From Holdemania massiliensis AP2 (GTDB lineage Bacteria > Bacillota_I > Bacilli_A > Erysipelotrichales > Erysipelotrichaceae), in contig NZ_HE998567.1 of NCBI RefSeq assembly GCF_000327285.1, positions 925,186-981,374 of the forward strand: 56,189 nucleotides of DNA. Reading direction: 5' to 3'. The position numbers were made by a program, and so were the translations under genes. The notes under the pieces were generated by a model. That model was not told where the DNA came from. It was given only the letters and a program-made list of their open reading frames with translations, and searched no databases. The first letter of the stretch is position 1, and each line of letters opens with the position of its first letter. Shown piece after piece: positions 32,182 to 39,994 of the stretch.

Positions 32182-32506
32182 CTTCTCACCCTTTTCAGTA
32201 TATCAATTTGCATTCTGATTTTTTGTCGAAAAAAAACGATGATGAACCAGACTCCCTATCTGATTCACCATCGTCACTTGTGATCGTTTTTGCACCTAAT
32301 TAATAGACGATCACTCACCAATTTTTTTATCATTTTTCTACAAGCAAGACGTCAAATAAATATCGATTATGTTTTTATTCTCACTGTAGCGGTCCGGTTT
32401 ATCATGCTTTTGTAATTTAGATCATTTACTTGTTTCGCTCTCTCGTTTTCCCGTATAATGCATCACCCATTACGCTGACATAACAAACACTGTTGTAGAT
32501 TTTTAA
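32182..32506. other. Intergenic, long 3' region of the peptide gene
   Basis: No gene seen. It holds a minus-strand terminator (32229-32274) and a plus-strand promoter-like pair TTGTTT / 18 bases / TATAAT (32430-32459) that points at the 3' end of the peptide gene. Confidence 0.5.
32229..32274 (-). terminator. Strand-specific terminator after the peptide gene
   Basis: A 15-bp stem (32236-32250 with 32260-32274). On the minus-strand RNA it pairs fully with two G-U pairs, followed by eight T; on the plus strand those positions would be A-C mismatches. It serves minus-strand transcription. Confidence 0.8.
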
Positions 32507-32668
32507 TTATTGCCACATGCAATCAGGCGACGAGCATCCCATTGGTTCAATGCACAATTCAGGATGTTCTACAGAACAACCATTCTGATCAGTACCTTCA
32601 GCACTAATGGAAGTGCATAACATGCCAACTGTCATGATAGCAATAAGGCTAATTAAAAACTTTTTCAT
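32507..32668 (-). CDS. Small secreted cysteine-containing peptide, candidate signal
   Basis: A 53-residue pre-peptide with a strong ribosome site (AAGGAGG) before the ATG. The N terminus MKKFLISLIAIMTVGMLCTS is a textbook signal peptide, with likely cleavage after ISA (residue 23). The mature part is about 30 residues, acidic, with four Cys (residues 31, 39, 45, 50) and the C terminus SSPDCMWQ. It is not a known bacteriocin that I recognise. It lies 104 bases downstream of an XRE-TPR regulator on the same strand, the usual place of RRNPP signal peptides, and has a good -10 box but a poor -35. Alternatives are a disulfide-bonded antimicrobial or toxin peptide under that regulator. Confidence 0.7.
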   Translation of the reverse strand: MKKFLISLIAIMTVGMLCTSISAEGTDQNGCSVEHPELCIEPMGCSSPDCMWQ

Positions 32669-32696
32669 ATATCCTCCTTTCAACATTTATAATTAT

Positions 32697-32702
32697 ACCT
32701 AT
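32697..32702 (-). promoter_or_regulatory. Probable activator-dependent promoter of the peptide gene
   Basis: Minus-strand TATAAT about 28 bases before the start codon, with no good -35 hexamer at 16-18 bases, suggesting need of an activator. Confidence 0.45.
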
Positions 32703-32772
32703 AAAATATCTTAAACTTGAAATTTGATACAACTACTAGAAATAAGCAATTAATCACTTATAATATTACATA

Positions 32773-34083
32773 TCAGTCAATTTTATGCGAAGTAAAATCA
32801 TTAAAACTTTTCAGATCTTTATAACATTTCGTTATTTTAACAAGTTTATTGAGTTCATATTCAAAATAATTTATTAAGTTATCAGATCTATATTTGTTTA
32901 CTAATACCTTATGTATATCATGCATTATATAAGTTTCTATTTCTTTTTCCGGTGCTTTATTAATCTTTAATAGAAAATATTCAAAGAACACCTTACAAAT
33001 ATCATTTTTCTTATTTTCATCACATTTTAATGCTCTGAAATACTCATCTAATGAATTTGTTTTTAATTCTTCTGCACAATGTAAAATGTATAATATATGC
33101 ATAGTGAACGGCGGTTTATATTCTAAATATTTTTTGAAATACTCTATAGCCGATAAATAATCCTTGTCATAATAGTAATGAAAACCTATATTGAAATAAT
33201 TTTTTTCTAATTTCTTATTACTTAAAACTCCTTTAGCTAAAGAAAGACACTCAATTGATTTATCAAAATAATATTTTACATTTTCTTTATTTCCAGTATG
33301 TAAAGCTAAGGCTTTAGTAAAATACAGTATACCCAATTGATAATCAGACTTCAAATTATCAAAATAATCAATTGCATCATTAGTTATTTCTAATGCATCA
33401 AACCATTTTTCTTTATACATTAACCAACCTGCTATAAAATATGCTGATAGCTTTGAACCATTATCAAAACGAATCAAATCCTGATAAACTTTCTCGGCAA
33501 TAAACATATTACTTTCCCAATAATAGAAATAGTCAAAAAAAATATTTAATAACAATTCCTCTAACTTAGAATTCAGTATAAAACTAATTCTTATCATTAA
33601 ATCAGATTTGTCTTTTTTAGGATATTCTACATATAGATAATAATGTATAATTATTTTCAAAACATCATAAATATCTTTATAATAAAAGTAATTCTTAGCT
33701 TTATAAAAAAGATTCTCCACTTCGTGATCAATCCTTTTTATCCTGTCTACATCATACATTTCAACAGCAGTATATAATTCCTCGCTGATCCGCTCAACAT
33801 TGGACATGATTCCTGGAAAATCATCGACCTGAAAACCTAATTTCTGAATAAAGAAGATATATAGATCATCATCTTTTATACTTTGGCCTCGTTCTAAACG
33901 ATTTAATGTCGCTCGTGAACAAACAGGGGCACCTTCAATGATTTCATAAAAAGGATGTTCCTTTGTCGCCAAAATAAACTCATTACAGCTGAATTGCTTA
34001 TCCTTCGATCTCTGATGCCGCCGTTCACGATATATTTTAATCAGACGTCCACTGTTTTCTCGCATTTTATCATTCGCAAACAT
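32773..34083 (-). CDS. XRE-family regulator with TPR-like C-terminal domain (RRNPP-like)
   Basis: A 436-residue cytosolic regulator. The N-terminal 80 residues are a helix-turn-helix: CSRATLNRLERGQSIKDDD is the recognition region. The rest is all-helical with TPR-like repeats (clear at about 200-345, e.g. LGILYFTKALALHTGN and YFNIGFHYYYDKDYLSAIEY). This design is that of RRNPP receptors (PlcR, Rgg, ComR type) that bind re-imported peptides. A small secreted peptide gene follows directly. The gene is very AT-rich with Asn, Lys, Tyr and Ile codons unlike its neighbours, suggesting transfer. A GGGGGA ribosome site is present, and an inverted repeat lies upstream. Ligand and target are inferred. 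Confidence 0.8.
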   Translation of the reverse strand: MFANDKMRENSGRLIKIYRERRHQRSKDKQFSCNEFILATKEHPFYEIIEGAPVCSRATLNRLERGQSIKDDDLYIFFIQKLGFQVDDFPGIMSNVERISEELYTAVEMYDVDRIKRIDHEVENLFYKAKNYFYYKDIYDVLKIIIHYYLYVEYPKKDKSDLMIRISFILNSKLEELLLNIFFDYFYYWESNMFIAEKVYQDLIRFDNGSKLSAYFIAGWLMYKEKWFDALEITNDAIDYFDNLKSDYQLGILYFTKALALHTGNKENVKYYFDKSIECLSLAKGVLSNKKLEKNYFNIGFHYYYDKDYLSAIEYFKKYLEYKPPFTMHILYILHCAEELKTNSLDEYFRALKCDENKKNDICKVFFEYFLLKINKAPEKEIETYIMHDIHKVLVNKYRSDNLINYFEYELNKLVKITKCYKDLKSFNDFTSHKID

Positions 34084-34136
34084 TTTTATCCCCCTTTACA
34101 AATTCCGGTTATATTCTATCACATAAAATAATGAAC

Positions 34137-34164
34137 ATTGGTATTATTTGGGAATTCTACCAAT
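34137..34164. promoter_or_regulatory. Inverted repeat, candidate operator of the XRE-TPR regulator
   Basis: ATTGGTA (34137-34143) and TACCAAT (34158-34164), perfect 7-base arms 21 bp centre to centre, that is two helical turns. It overlaps the expected -35 region of the regulator gene. Confidence 0.5.
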
Positions 34165-34209
34165 CAAATCATATCATAATTTTATGAATGCAGAACGTTT
34201 TGTAATCAT

Positions 34210-34272
34210 TTTAGAAGCGAAATAAGCAAAGTTGCCAAAACTTTATTCTTCAGCTTCTAAATGCTTTTTTTT
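34210..34272 (+). terminator. Hairpin with T-run upstream of sigK
   Basis: Stem TTTAGAAGC/GCTTCTAAA with a loop of about 36 bases, followed by nine T on the plus strand. No plus-strand gene precedes it, so it is either a leader element of sigK or the end of a small RNA. Confidence 0.45.
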
Positions 34273-34338
34273 TCATAAAATATGTCAGATTTCGACTAAA
34301 TTCTTGTTTTGCTTCATACGCTGAAGAAGGTGATAACA

Positions 34339-35043
34339 ATGTGGACACAACTATTTCAAATGCTACAGGTTTTCTTCAGCTGCTTTATCGGCTCTATCCG
34401 TACAACCTCCTTTCCCCAGCCCTTATCCGCAGAAGAGGAACAGGACGCTCTGCAGAGAATGGCGAAGGGAGATGTGGAAGCCCGCGCGGATCTGATTGAA
34501 CACAATCTTCGCTTGGTTGCGCATATCGTTAAGAAGTTTGATATCCGCCGTGAACAGACTGAAGATCTCATCAGTATTGGCACAATTGGTTTGATTAAAG
34601 GCATTGATACCTTTAAGGTCGACAAAGGTCATAAGTTGGCGACGTATGTTTCACGCTGCATTGAGAATGAAATCTTGATGCATCTGCGCAACAATAAGCA
34701 TGCTTTCCAGACTCGTTCTCTGGATGACGCGATCGGTCAGGATAAGGATGGCAGTGAACTTACGCTCATTGACGTCATTCCGGCTCCGGATGAGCCCGAT
34801 CCCATCGATAAGCTGATGCTGGAAGAAAACAAACGCAAGCTAGCTCAGTTTATGAACTTGCTGGATGATCGTGAATACAGCATCATCGTCCGGCGTTATG
34901 GCTTAGAAGGTCATCAGGAAATGACGCAGCGGGATATTGCCCGTCAGGAACATATCTCACGATCTTATGTGTCGCGAATTGAGAAGCGAGCTTTCATGAA
35001 ACTTCTGCGGGCGTTTATGAAAGAGAATCAGGAAAAGAAGTAG
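34339..35043 (+). CDS. sigK: RNA polymerase sporulation sigma factor SigK, pro-protein form
   Basis: Late mother-cell sigma factor of sporulation. The ATG at 34339 has GAAGGTGATAACA upstream; this start gives 234 residues. The first 20 residues are hydrophobic (WTQLFQMLQVFFSCFIG), like the pro-sequence removed by SpoIVFB in Bacilli, followed by FPQPLS, which is nearly invariant in SigK. Region 2 (LIEHNLRLVAHIVKKF, EDLISIGTIGLIKGI, CIENEILMHLR) and region 4 (YGLEGHQEMTQRDIA, SYVSRIEKRA) are intact in one uninterrupted frame, with no skin-type element. It is strong evidence that the organism can sporulate. Confidence 0.94.
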   Translation: MWTQLFQMLQVFFSCFIGSIRTTSFPQPLSAEEEQDALQRMAKGDVEARADLIEHNLRLVAHIVKKFDIRREQTEDLISIGTIGLIKGIDTFKVDKGHKLATYVSRCIENEILMHLRNNKHAFQTRSLDDAIGQDKDGSELTLIDVIPAPDEPDPIDKLMLEENKRKLAQFMNLLDDREYSIIVRRYGLEGHQEMTQRDIARQEHISRSYVSRIEKRAFMKLLRAFMKENQEKK

Positions 35044-35096
35044 CCATTTGTTTTGAAAACCTTTATAATCATCTTGAGAGATTCGAGGTGGATAAA

Positions 35097-35753
35097 ATGA
35101 GTATAGAATGTGTTATTTTTGATTGTGACGGCCTGATGTTTGATACAGAAAAGGTGGCCAATGAAAACTGGCGGGAAATCGCCGGACAATATGGTATTAC
35201 GCTGGATGATGAATTTTTCTATCAGATCATCGGCTGTGGACACAAATTATTCTTAAAAGCGATGGAGAGTCATCAAGATCTAAAACCGCATCTTCCGGAA
35301 ATCAGTGAAGGACGGTTAAAGAAGATCTTTGGCATGTGCGAAAACAAAGGCAGCCTGAATAAAAAAGGACTGACTGAATTATTAGATTATTTGGACGAAA
35401 GCGGAATAAAAAAATGTGTTGCTTCTTCCAGCCATCGGGAATATGTGGATACCCTGCTGGGAAGCATTGGCAAGCCTTATCAATTCGACAGTGTTGTCTG
35501 CGGTGATGAAGTGACGCATGGCAAGCCGGATCCGGAAATTTTTCTGACAGCCGCGCGCAAAGCCGGAATCGAACCGGAAAAGTGTGTTGTTCTGGAAGAT
35601 TCCAAATTTGGAATTATCGCAGCGAAGCGGGCAGGGATGAAAAGCGTCTGGATCTATGATTTTGTTAAACCGGATGAAGAAATGAAAGAAGCGATTCAGG
35701 AAAGCCGGAATGATTTGCTTGAAGTCATTGATTATTTGAAGGAGCAGGCATAA
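35097..35753 (+). CDS. HAD family hydrolase, beta-phosphoglucomutase-like
   Basis: A 218-residue haloacid dehalogenase-type phosphatase. The ATG at 35097 has GAGGTGG a few bases upstream. Motif I FDCDGLMFDTE holds the nucleophile and acid Asp, motif II is SSSHREYVDTLL, and the C-terminal KPDPEIFL and LEDSKFGIIAAKRAGM hold the catalytic Lys and metal-binding Asp. A helical cap (about 18-85) follows motif I. Likely acts on a sugar phosphate; substrate unknown. Its stop overlaps the next ATG as TAATG, so the two genes are coupled. Confidence 0.9.
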   Translation: MSIECVIFDCDGLMFDTEKVANENWREIAGQYGITLDDEFFYQIIGCGHKLFLKAMESHQDLKPHLPEISEGRLKKIFGMCENKGSLNKKGLTELLDYLDESGIKKCVASSSHREYVDTLLGSIGKPYQFDSVVCGDEVTHGKPDPEIFLTAARKAGIEPEKCVVLEDSKFGIIAAKRAGMKSVWIYDFVKPDEEMKEAIQESRNDLLEVIDYLKEQA

Positions 35754-37522
35754 TGCGCTGTTCCTCAGCTTCTTCTTCATCTTTCAGCGGCCGTCGGTGG
35801 TCGGCGATGATCTTATCGCTGTTCATACTTGCCGGCTGCAGTAACCCCATCCCTGTTCCTACGCCGGAAGCTGCATCGACGCCGGCTCCCTCTTCAGATT
35901 CCATGCCGGATAAAATGAGTGAGCAGCAGTTGAAGGATCTCGTTGCCAAAATGGACGTTCAGGAAAAAGTCGGTCAGCTGGTGATCGTTTCTTTTGAAAC
36001 GACAGAAGTCGATACCAAGACTGAAGCTTGGCTAAGGACAAACAAAATCGGCAATGTCATCGTCTACGCAAAAAATATCGAAAATGCCGAACAGGCTACC
36101 AGTTTAACCGGTCAGCTTCAGAAAACGATCCGCAATGCAACACAGATCCCAGCGTTTATCGGGATTGATCAGGAAGGCGGAATGGTGAACCGCGTCCGGG
36201 AAGGTGTGACCATTTTTCCTTCCCCGATGGCGATTGCGGCCGGACGGCATGAGAATTTATATTCCCTGGCCTGGTCCATGGCCGATGAACTTTCCGGCAT
36301 GGGCTTCAATATGAATTTCGCGCCGGTGCTGGATGTCAACAGCAACCCGGATAATCCGGTCATTCATCTGCGGGCTTATGGAGATGATCCGCAGGCTGCA
36401 GCCAACTTTGCCTCAATCTGGATTAAAGGGCTGCAGGAAGGCGGAATGGTCAGCGTTGCGAAGCATTTTCCAGGCCACGGTGATACCAGTGAAGATTCAC
36501 ACTTTGCTTTGCCGAAGGTCAATAAAACACTGGATGAACTGAAAGCCATGGAACTGATTCCATTTGAAGCGGCGATTCACAGCGGTGTCAGCGCGATTAT
36601 GACTTCGCATATTTTGTTTCCTAAAATTGAAAAGGAAAAAATTCCTGCGACCTTATCCAAAACAATAGTCACGGATCTGTTGAAAGATGAACTGGGCTAC
36701 AATGGAATTGTCATCAGCGACAGTCTGCAGATGGACGCCATCCAGGCGCATTATGGGATGGCAGAAGCTGCTGTGAAAGCCATTCAAGCGGGCGTGGACA
36801 TGTTGATCCTGGGTGATGGCAAAGTCCTGCAGCCGGACAGTGAAGACGTTCAGACACCGGTAATCGAAGCTCTGATTGAAGCTGTCGGCCAGGGAACGAT
36901 TACAGCCGAGCGGCTGGATGATGCCGTGCTTTCGATTCTGCGAATTAAGAATGACTATGGTTTGTTTATTGATCAGGGTGAACAGAATCATGCGCCTTAT
37001 GATATTGATCTTAATGCCCATCAGGTTCTTGTACAGGAAACCTCAGATCAAAGTATGACACTCATTCGGGATGATGTTTCAGCGCTCCCGCTGCCCACAG
37101 ACAGTACTTTGTTTGTTTCCTTCCCCTGCGTCTATCCTTTAGCGTTCGATAAAAAAAGCTTCGGTGAAGTCGCTGCCGATTCCTTGTTTGGCAAAGCTGT
37201 CAATGTTCATCAGGATCCAACGCAGTCAGAAATTGAGGATATTCTGCAGAAGGCAAGTGGTTACGATACGATTGTTCTGTTAGTTTACAACATGGCGGAT
37301 TCCCCCAACCAGCTGAATCTGTTGACTCAGCTGCTGGAAACCGAAAAACCGATCGTTGTGATCTGTGCTGGAAGTCCGTATGATCTGCAGTATCTTGAAG
37401 ACGCGCCGACGGTCTTATGTACCTATGGCTATACCCCATCAGCCGTGCTTTCAGCGATTTCCGTTTTAAATGGAACCCTGCTTCCGGAAGGCAAGCTGCC
37501 GGTCGAAATTCCGGAAAAATAA
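35753..37522 (+). CDS. Glycoside hydrolase family 3 lipoprotein, NagZ-like
   Basis: A 589-residue exported beta-N-acetylhexosaminidase-type enzyme. The N terminus ends in a lipobox LAGC (Cys near residue 29), then a Pro/Ser/Thr-rich linker (about 30-50). The family 3 domain has IGIDQEGGMVNR, KHFPGHGDTSEDSH (the His/Asp acid-base pair of the NagZ subfamily) and ISDSLQMDAI with the nucleophile Asp. A second, C-terminal alpha/beta domain (about 415-589) follows. In Firmicutes such enzymes trim GlcNAc from MurNAc in wall turnover, outside the cell. Coupled to the upstream HAD gene. Confidence 0.92.
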   Translation: MRCSSASSSSFSGRRWSAMILSLFILAGCSNPIPVPTPEAASTPAPSSDSMPDKMSEQQLKDLVAKMDVQEKVGQLVIVSFETTEVDTKTEAWLRTNKIGNVIVYAKNIENAEQATSLTGQLQKTIRNATQIPAFIGIDQEGGMVNRVREGVTIFPSPMAIAAGRHENLYSLAWSMADELSGMGFNMNFAPVLDVNSNPDNPVIHLRAYGDDPQAAANFASIWIKGLQEGGMVSVAKHFPGHGDTSEDSHFALPKVNKTLDELKAMELIPFEAAIHSGVSAIMTSHILFPKIEKEKIPATLSKTIVTDLLKDELGYNGIVISDSLQMDAIQAHYGMAEAAVKAIQAGVDMLILGDGKVLQPDSEDVQTPVIEALIEAVGQGTITAERLDDAVLSILRIKNDYGLFIDQGEQNHAPYDIDLNAHQVLVQETSDQSMTLIRDDVSALPLPTDSTLFVSFPCVYPLAFDKKSFGEVAADSLFGKAVNVHQDPTQSEIEDILQKASGYDTIVLLVYNMADSPNQLNLLTQLLETEKPIVVICAGSPYDLQYLEDAPTVLCTYGYTPSAVLSAISVLNGTLLPEGKLPVEIPEK

Positions 37523-37525
37523 AAT

Positions 37526-37612
37526 AAAAAGCTGATGATTCAGACTTACGATAAACGATTTCCGTATGGAAATTGAATACTCAGTAAGGGTTATCGAATC
37601 ACTCAGCTTTTT
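37526..37612 (+). terminator. Long compound hairpin after the family 3 glycosidase
   Basis: Outer arms AAAAAGCTGA and TCAGCTTTTT (37526-37535 and 37603-37612) enclose a further GATTC/GAATC pair, GATAA/TTATC and ATTTCC/GGAAAT. It ends in a T-run on the plus strand and can terminate the HAD-glycosidase operon, but is much larger than an ordinary terminator. Confidence 0.6.
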
Positions 37613-37706
37613 CTTTTTCTGACATTCTGAAATATCTGACCTGCTCTGTTCAGGCAGGAACGTTGTTTCCTTAACAAGAAAGCAGGTTAATTTTGAAGCC
37701 AATGTA

Positions 37707-37727
37707 AAAGAGCCGAAATGGCTCTTT
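37707..37727 (-). terminator. Terminator of the pyr operon
   Basis: Perfect stem AAAGAGCC/GGCTCTTT with a five-base loop, immediately after the pyrE stop. Confidence 0.85.
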
Positions 37728-37730
37728 GTT

Positions 37731-38369
37731 TTATAAGCTCATCCAGCTGGAATCGGACGGATTGGCGCGGAACGCCTGAAGCTTTTTAACATCATCGGCG
37801 CTGATATAGCCGGTTTCTACGGCAACTTCGATCAGGGCGTCATAATTGGAAGCTGAAACATTCTTGACCTGAGCGGCTGCCAGACGGTCGATTCCTTTCT
37901 GCAGGCCATACGTGAAGATCGAAGCAATGCCTAAGACCTCCGCGCCGGCCTCCCGCAGCACGTTGACAACGTCGATGCAGCTGCCGCCGGTTGAGATCAG
38001 ATCTTCAACGACAACAACTTTCGTTCCCGGTTCGCAGCGGCCCTCAATCTGATTGGTCCGGCCATGATCTTTGGCGCTGGAACGGACATAGCCCATCGGC
38101 AGGTTCAGGATCTGAGCTACCAAGGCGGCATGCGCAATCCCGGCGGTGCTAGTGCCCATTACGGCTTCACATTCCGGATAATGGGTTTTGATGATCTCTG
38201 CGATGGCATGCTCCACATCATCGCGAACCTCAGGATAAGACAAGGTCAGACGATTGTCGCAGTAGATCGGCGCTTTGATGCCGCTGGCCCAGGTAAACGG
38301 GTCATTCGGCTTCAAGAAAACCGCTTTGATATCCAGTAAGTGCTTGGCAATGTTTTTTTCTGTGTTCAT
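37731..38369 (-). CDS. pyrE: Orotate phosphoribosyltransferase
   Basis: Joins orotate to PRPP to give OMP, step five of UMP synthesis. The 212-residue protein has the PRPP-binding motif [17 protein letters not shown], the loop [11 protein letters not shown] and an N-terminal [16 protein letters not shown] substrate segment. It is the last gene of the operon, three bases after pyrF, and is followed by a terminator. Confidence 0.97.
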   Translation of the reverse strand: MNTEKNIAKHLLDIKAVFLKPNDPFTWASGIKAPIYCDNRLTLSYPEVRDDVEHAIAEIIKTHYPECEAVMGTSTAGIAHAALVAQILNLPMGYVRSSAKDHGRTNQIEGRCEPGTKVVVVEDLISTGGSCIDVVNVLREAGAEVLGIASIFTYGLQKGIDRLAAAQVKNVSASNYDALIEVAVETGYISADDVKKLQAFRANPSDSSWMSL

Positions 38370-38372
38370 GAT

Positions 38373-39080
38373 TTATTCTCCCTTTACAAATTCCCGGACG
38401 CAGCGGCGATAGCTGGCTACCGGATCTGAACTGGCGGTGATCGAACGGCCGACGACAATGTAATCGGAACCGATCTCGCGGGCTTTGGCCGGCGTCGTTA
38501 CACGAACCTGATCGCCCTTCGCGTCATCCGCAAACCGAATGCCCGGCGTTACCGTGATGAAGTTTTCACCGCAGACCTGATGCACAAGATCAGCTTCCAG
38601 CGGGCTGCAGACAACCCCGGCCAGCCCGGCAATTTCCGCGTTGCGGGCATAATGCTGAACGGTATCGGCAATCGGATGATCAATCCACAGTTCACTGCGC
38701 ATCCGTTCTTCACTGGTGCTGGTCAGCTGAGTGACCGCGATCAGCTGGGTATGCGCGCCGACCTCATCAATCGCTTCCTGCGCCGCTTTCATCATTTCGA
38801 TCGTTCCTGCCGCATGGACGTTAGTCATATCGACGTCCAGCAACGCGATGTTGCGCATTGCTTTTTTTACGGTATTGGGAATGTCATGCAGCTTCAGGTC
38901 GAGGAAAATCTTATGTCCCCGAGCTTTGATTTCACGAACCATATCCGGACCTTCCGCATAAAGCAGTTCCATGCCGATTTTGACATACGGTTTTTCTTCG
39001 GTAAACAGATCCAAAAAGGCCATGGTTTCCGCTTTGGTTGAAAAGTCGCAGGCGATCATTACATCTTTTTCTTTCGTCAT
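38373..39080 (-). CDS. pyrF: Orotidine 5'-phosphate decarboxylase
   Basis: Decarboxylates OMP to UMP, the last step. The 235-residue TIM barrel shows MIACDFSTKAE, the catalytic DLKLHDIPNTV (Lys and Asp array), NVHAAGTIEMM and the phosphate site VTPGIRFADDAKGDQVRV with VVGRSIT. The ATG overlaps the pyrD stop by four bases, and a GGGAGGG site lies inside pyrD. Confidence 0.97.
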   Translation of the reverse strand: MTKEKDVMIACDFSTKAETMAFLDLFTEEKPYVKIGMELLYAEGPDMVREIKARGHKIFLDLKLHDIPNTVKKAMRNIALLDVDMTNVHAAGTIEMMKAAQEAIDEVGAHTQLIAVTQLTSTSEERMRSELWIDHPIADTVQHYARNAEIAGLAGVVCSPLEADLVHQVCGENFITVTPGIRFADDAKGDQVRVTTPAKAREIGSDYIVVGRSITASSDPVASYRRCVREFVKGE

Positions 39081-39994
39081 TGGTGAGCCCTCCCTATAAT
39101 ATCACTCAATTTCTCAATCTTCAGTTCATCCATCAAGGATGGCAGCCGTTCAATAATTTCCTTGCAGACATAGGGGTTGCGCAGGTTTTCCGCGCCGATC
39201 TCCACGGCCGTTGCCCCAGCGCTCATCATCTCGATGACATCTTCAGCACAGGCAATCCCACCGATTCCGATGATCGGCAGCTTCACGGCTTCATACACCT
39301 GATACACCATTCTGAGTGCAACCGGTTTGATCGCCGGGCCGGAGAATCCGCCCATGACGTTGGCGATGATCGGCTTGCCGGTACGCAGGTCGAACCGCGC
39401 TCCCAACAAGGTATTGATCATTGAAATTCCATCCGCGCCGGCTTCCTCACAGGCTTTGGCGATGGCCACGATATCCGTCACGTTCGGCGACAGCTTGATG
39501 TAGACCGGCTTTCTCGTCACCGCTTTGACGGCTTTCGTGATCTGGGCGGCCGCTTCCGGACAAACTCCGAAGCTCATCCCGCCGCCATGCACATTCGGAC
39601 AGCTGATGTTGATTTCCAGAATCCCAACGATGTCCTGAGCATCCATCTTCTTCGCGCATTCGACGTATTCTTCTTCGGAAAATCCGGAAACATTCGCCAC
39701 GACCTGCTTGTGATACACCTGCTTCAGCTTCGCGAATTCTTCGCTGATCACCTTGTCAATTCCCGGATTCTGCAGGCCGACGGCATTGATCATGCCTCTT
39801 TCACACTCTGCGATCCGCGGCGTCGGATTGCCGAAGCGCGGGTCACGGGTTGTGCCCTTGGTTGCGATCGAGCCGAGGATGTTGATATCATAAAACTCCG
39901 TAAATTCATAGCCGAAGCCAAATGTGCCGCTGGCGGGAATGATCGGATTGTCCAGCTGCCAGCCCGACAGACTGACCTTTAATCTTTCGTCCAT
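39077..39994 (-). CDS. pyrD: Dihydroorotate dehydrogenase, class 1B catalytic subunit
   Basis: FMN enzyme that oxidises dihydroorotate to orotate. The 305-residue protein has NPIIPASGTFGFG, NISCPNVHGGGMSFG, the Cys-base loop of class 1B and IGIGGIACAEDVIEMMSAGATAVEIG for FMN phosphate. Partnered by PyrK, encoded just upstream and overlapping by 16 bases, so electrons pass to NAD+. AGGAGG lies four bases before the ATG. Confidence 0.97.
   Translation of the reverse strand: MDERLKVSLSGWQLDNPIIPASGTFGFGYEFTEFYDINILGSIATKGTTRDPRFGNPTPRIAECERGMINAVGLQNPGIDKVISEEFAKLKQVYHKQVVANVSGFSEEEYVECAKKMDAQDIVGILEINISCPNVHGGGMSFGVCPEAAAQITKAVKAVTRKPVYIKLSPNVTDIVAIAKACEEAGADGISMINTLLGARFDLRTGKPIIANVMGGFSGPAIKPVALRMVYQVYEAVKLPIIGIGGIACAEDVIEMMSAGATAVEIGAENLRNPYVCKEIIERLPSLMDELKIEKLSDIIGRAHQ

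Noticed and set aside
32440-32490. Short minus-strand frames of about 14 codons after the peptide gene
   Set aside because: No ribosome site and no conserved feature; treated as 3' untranslated region.
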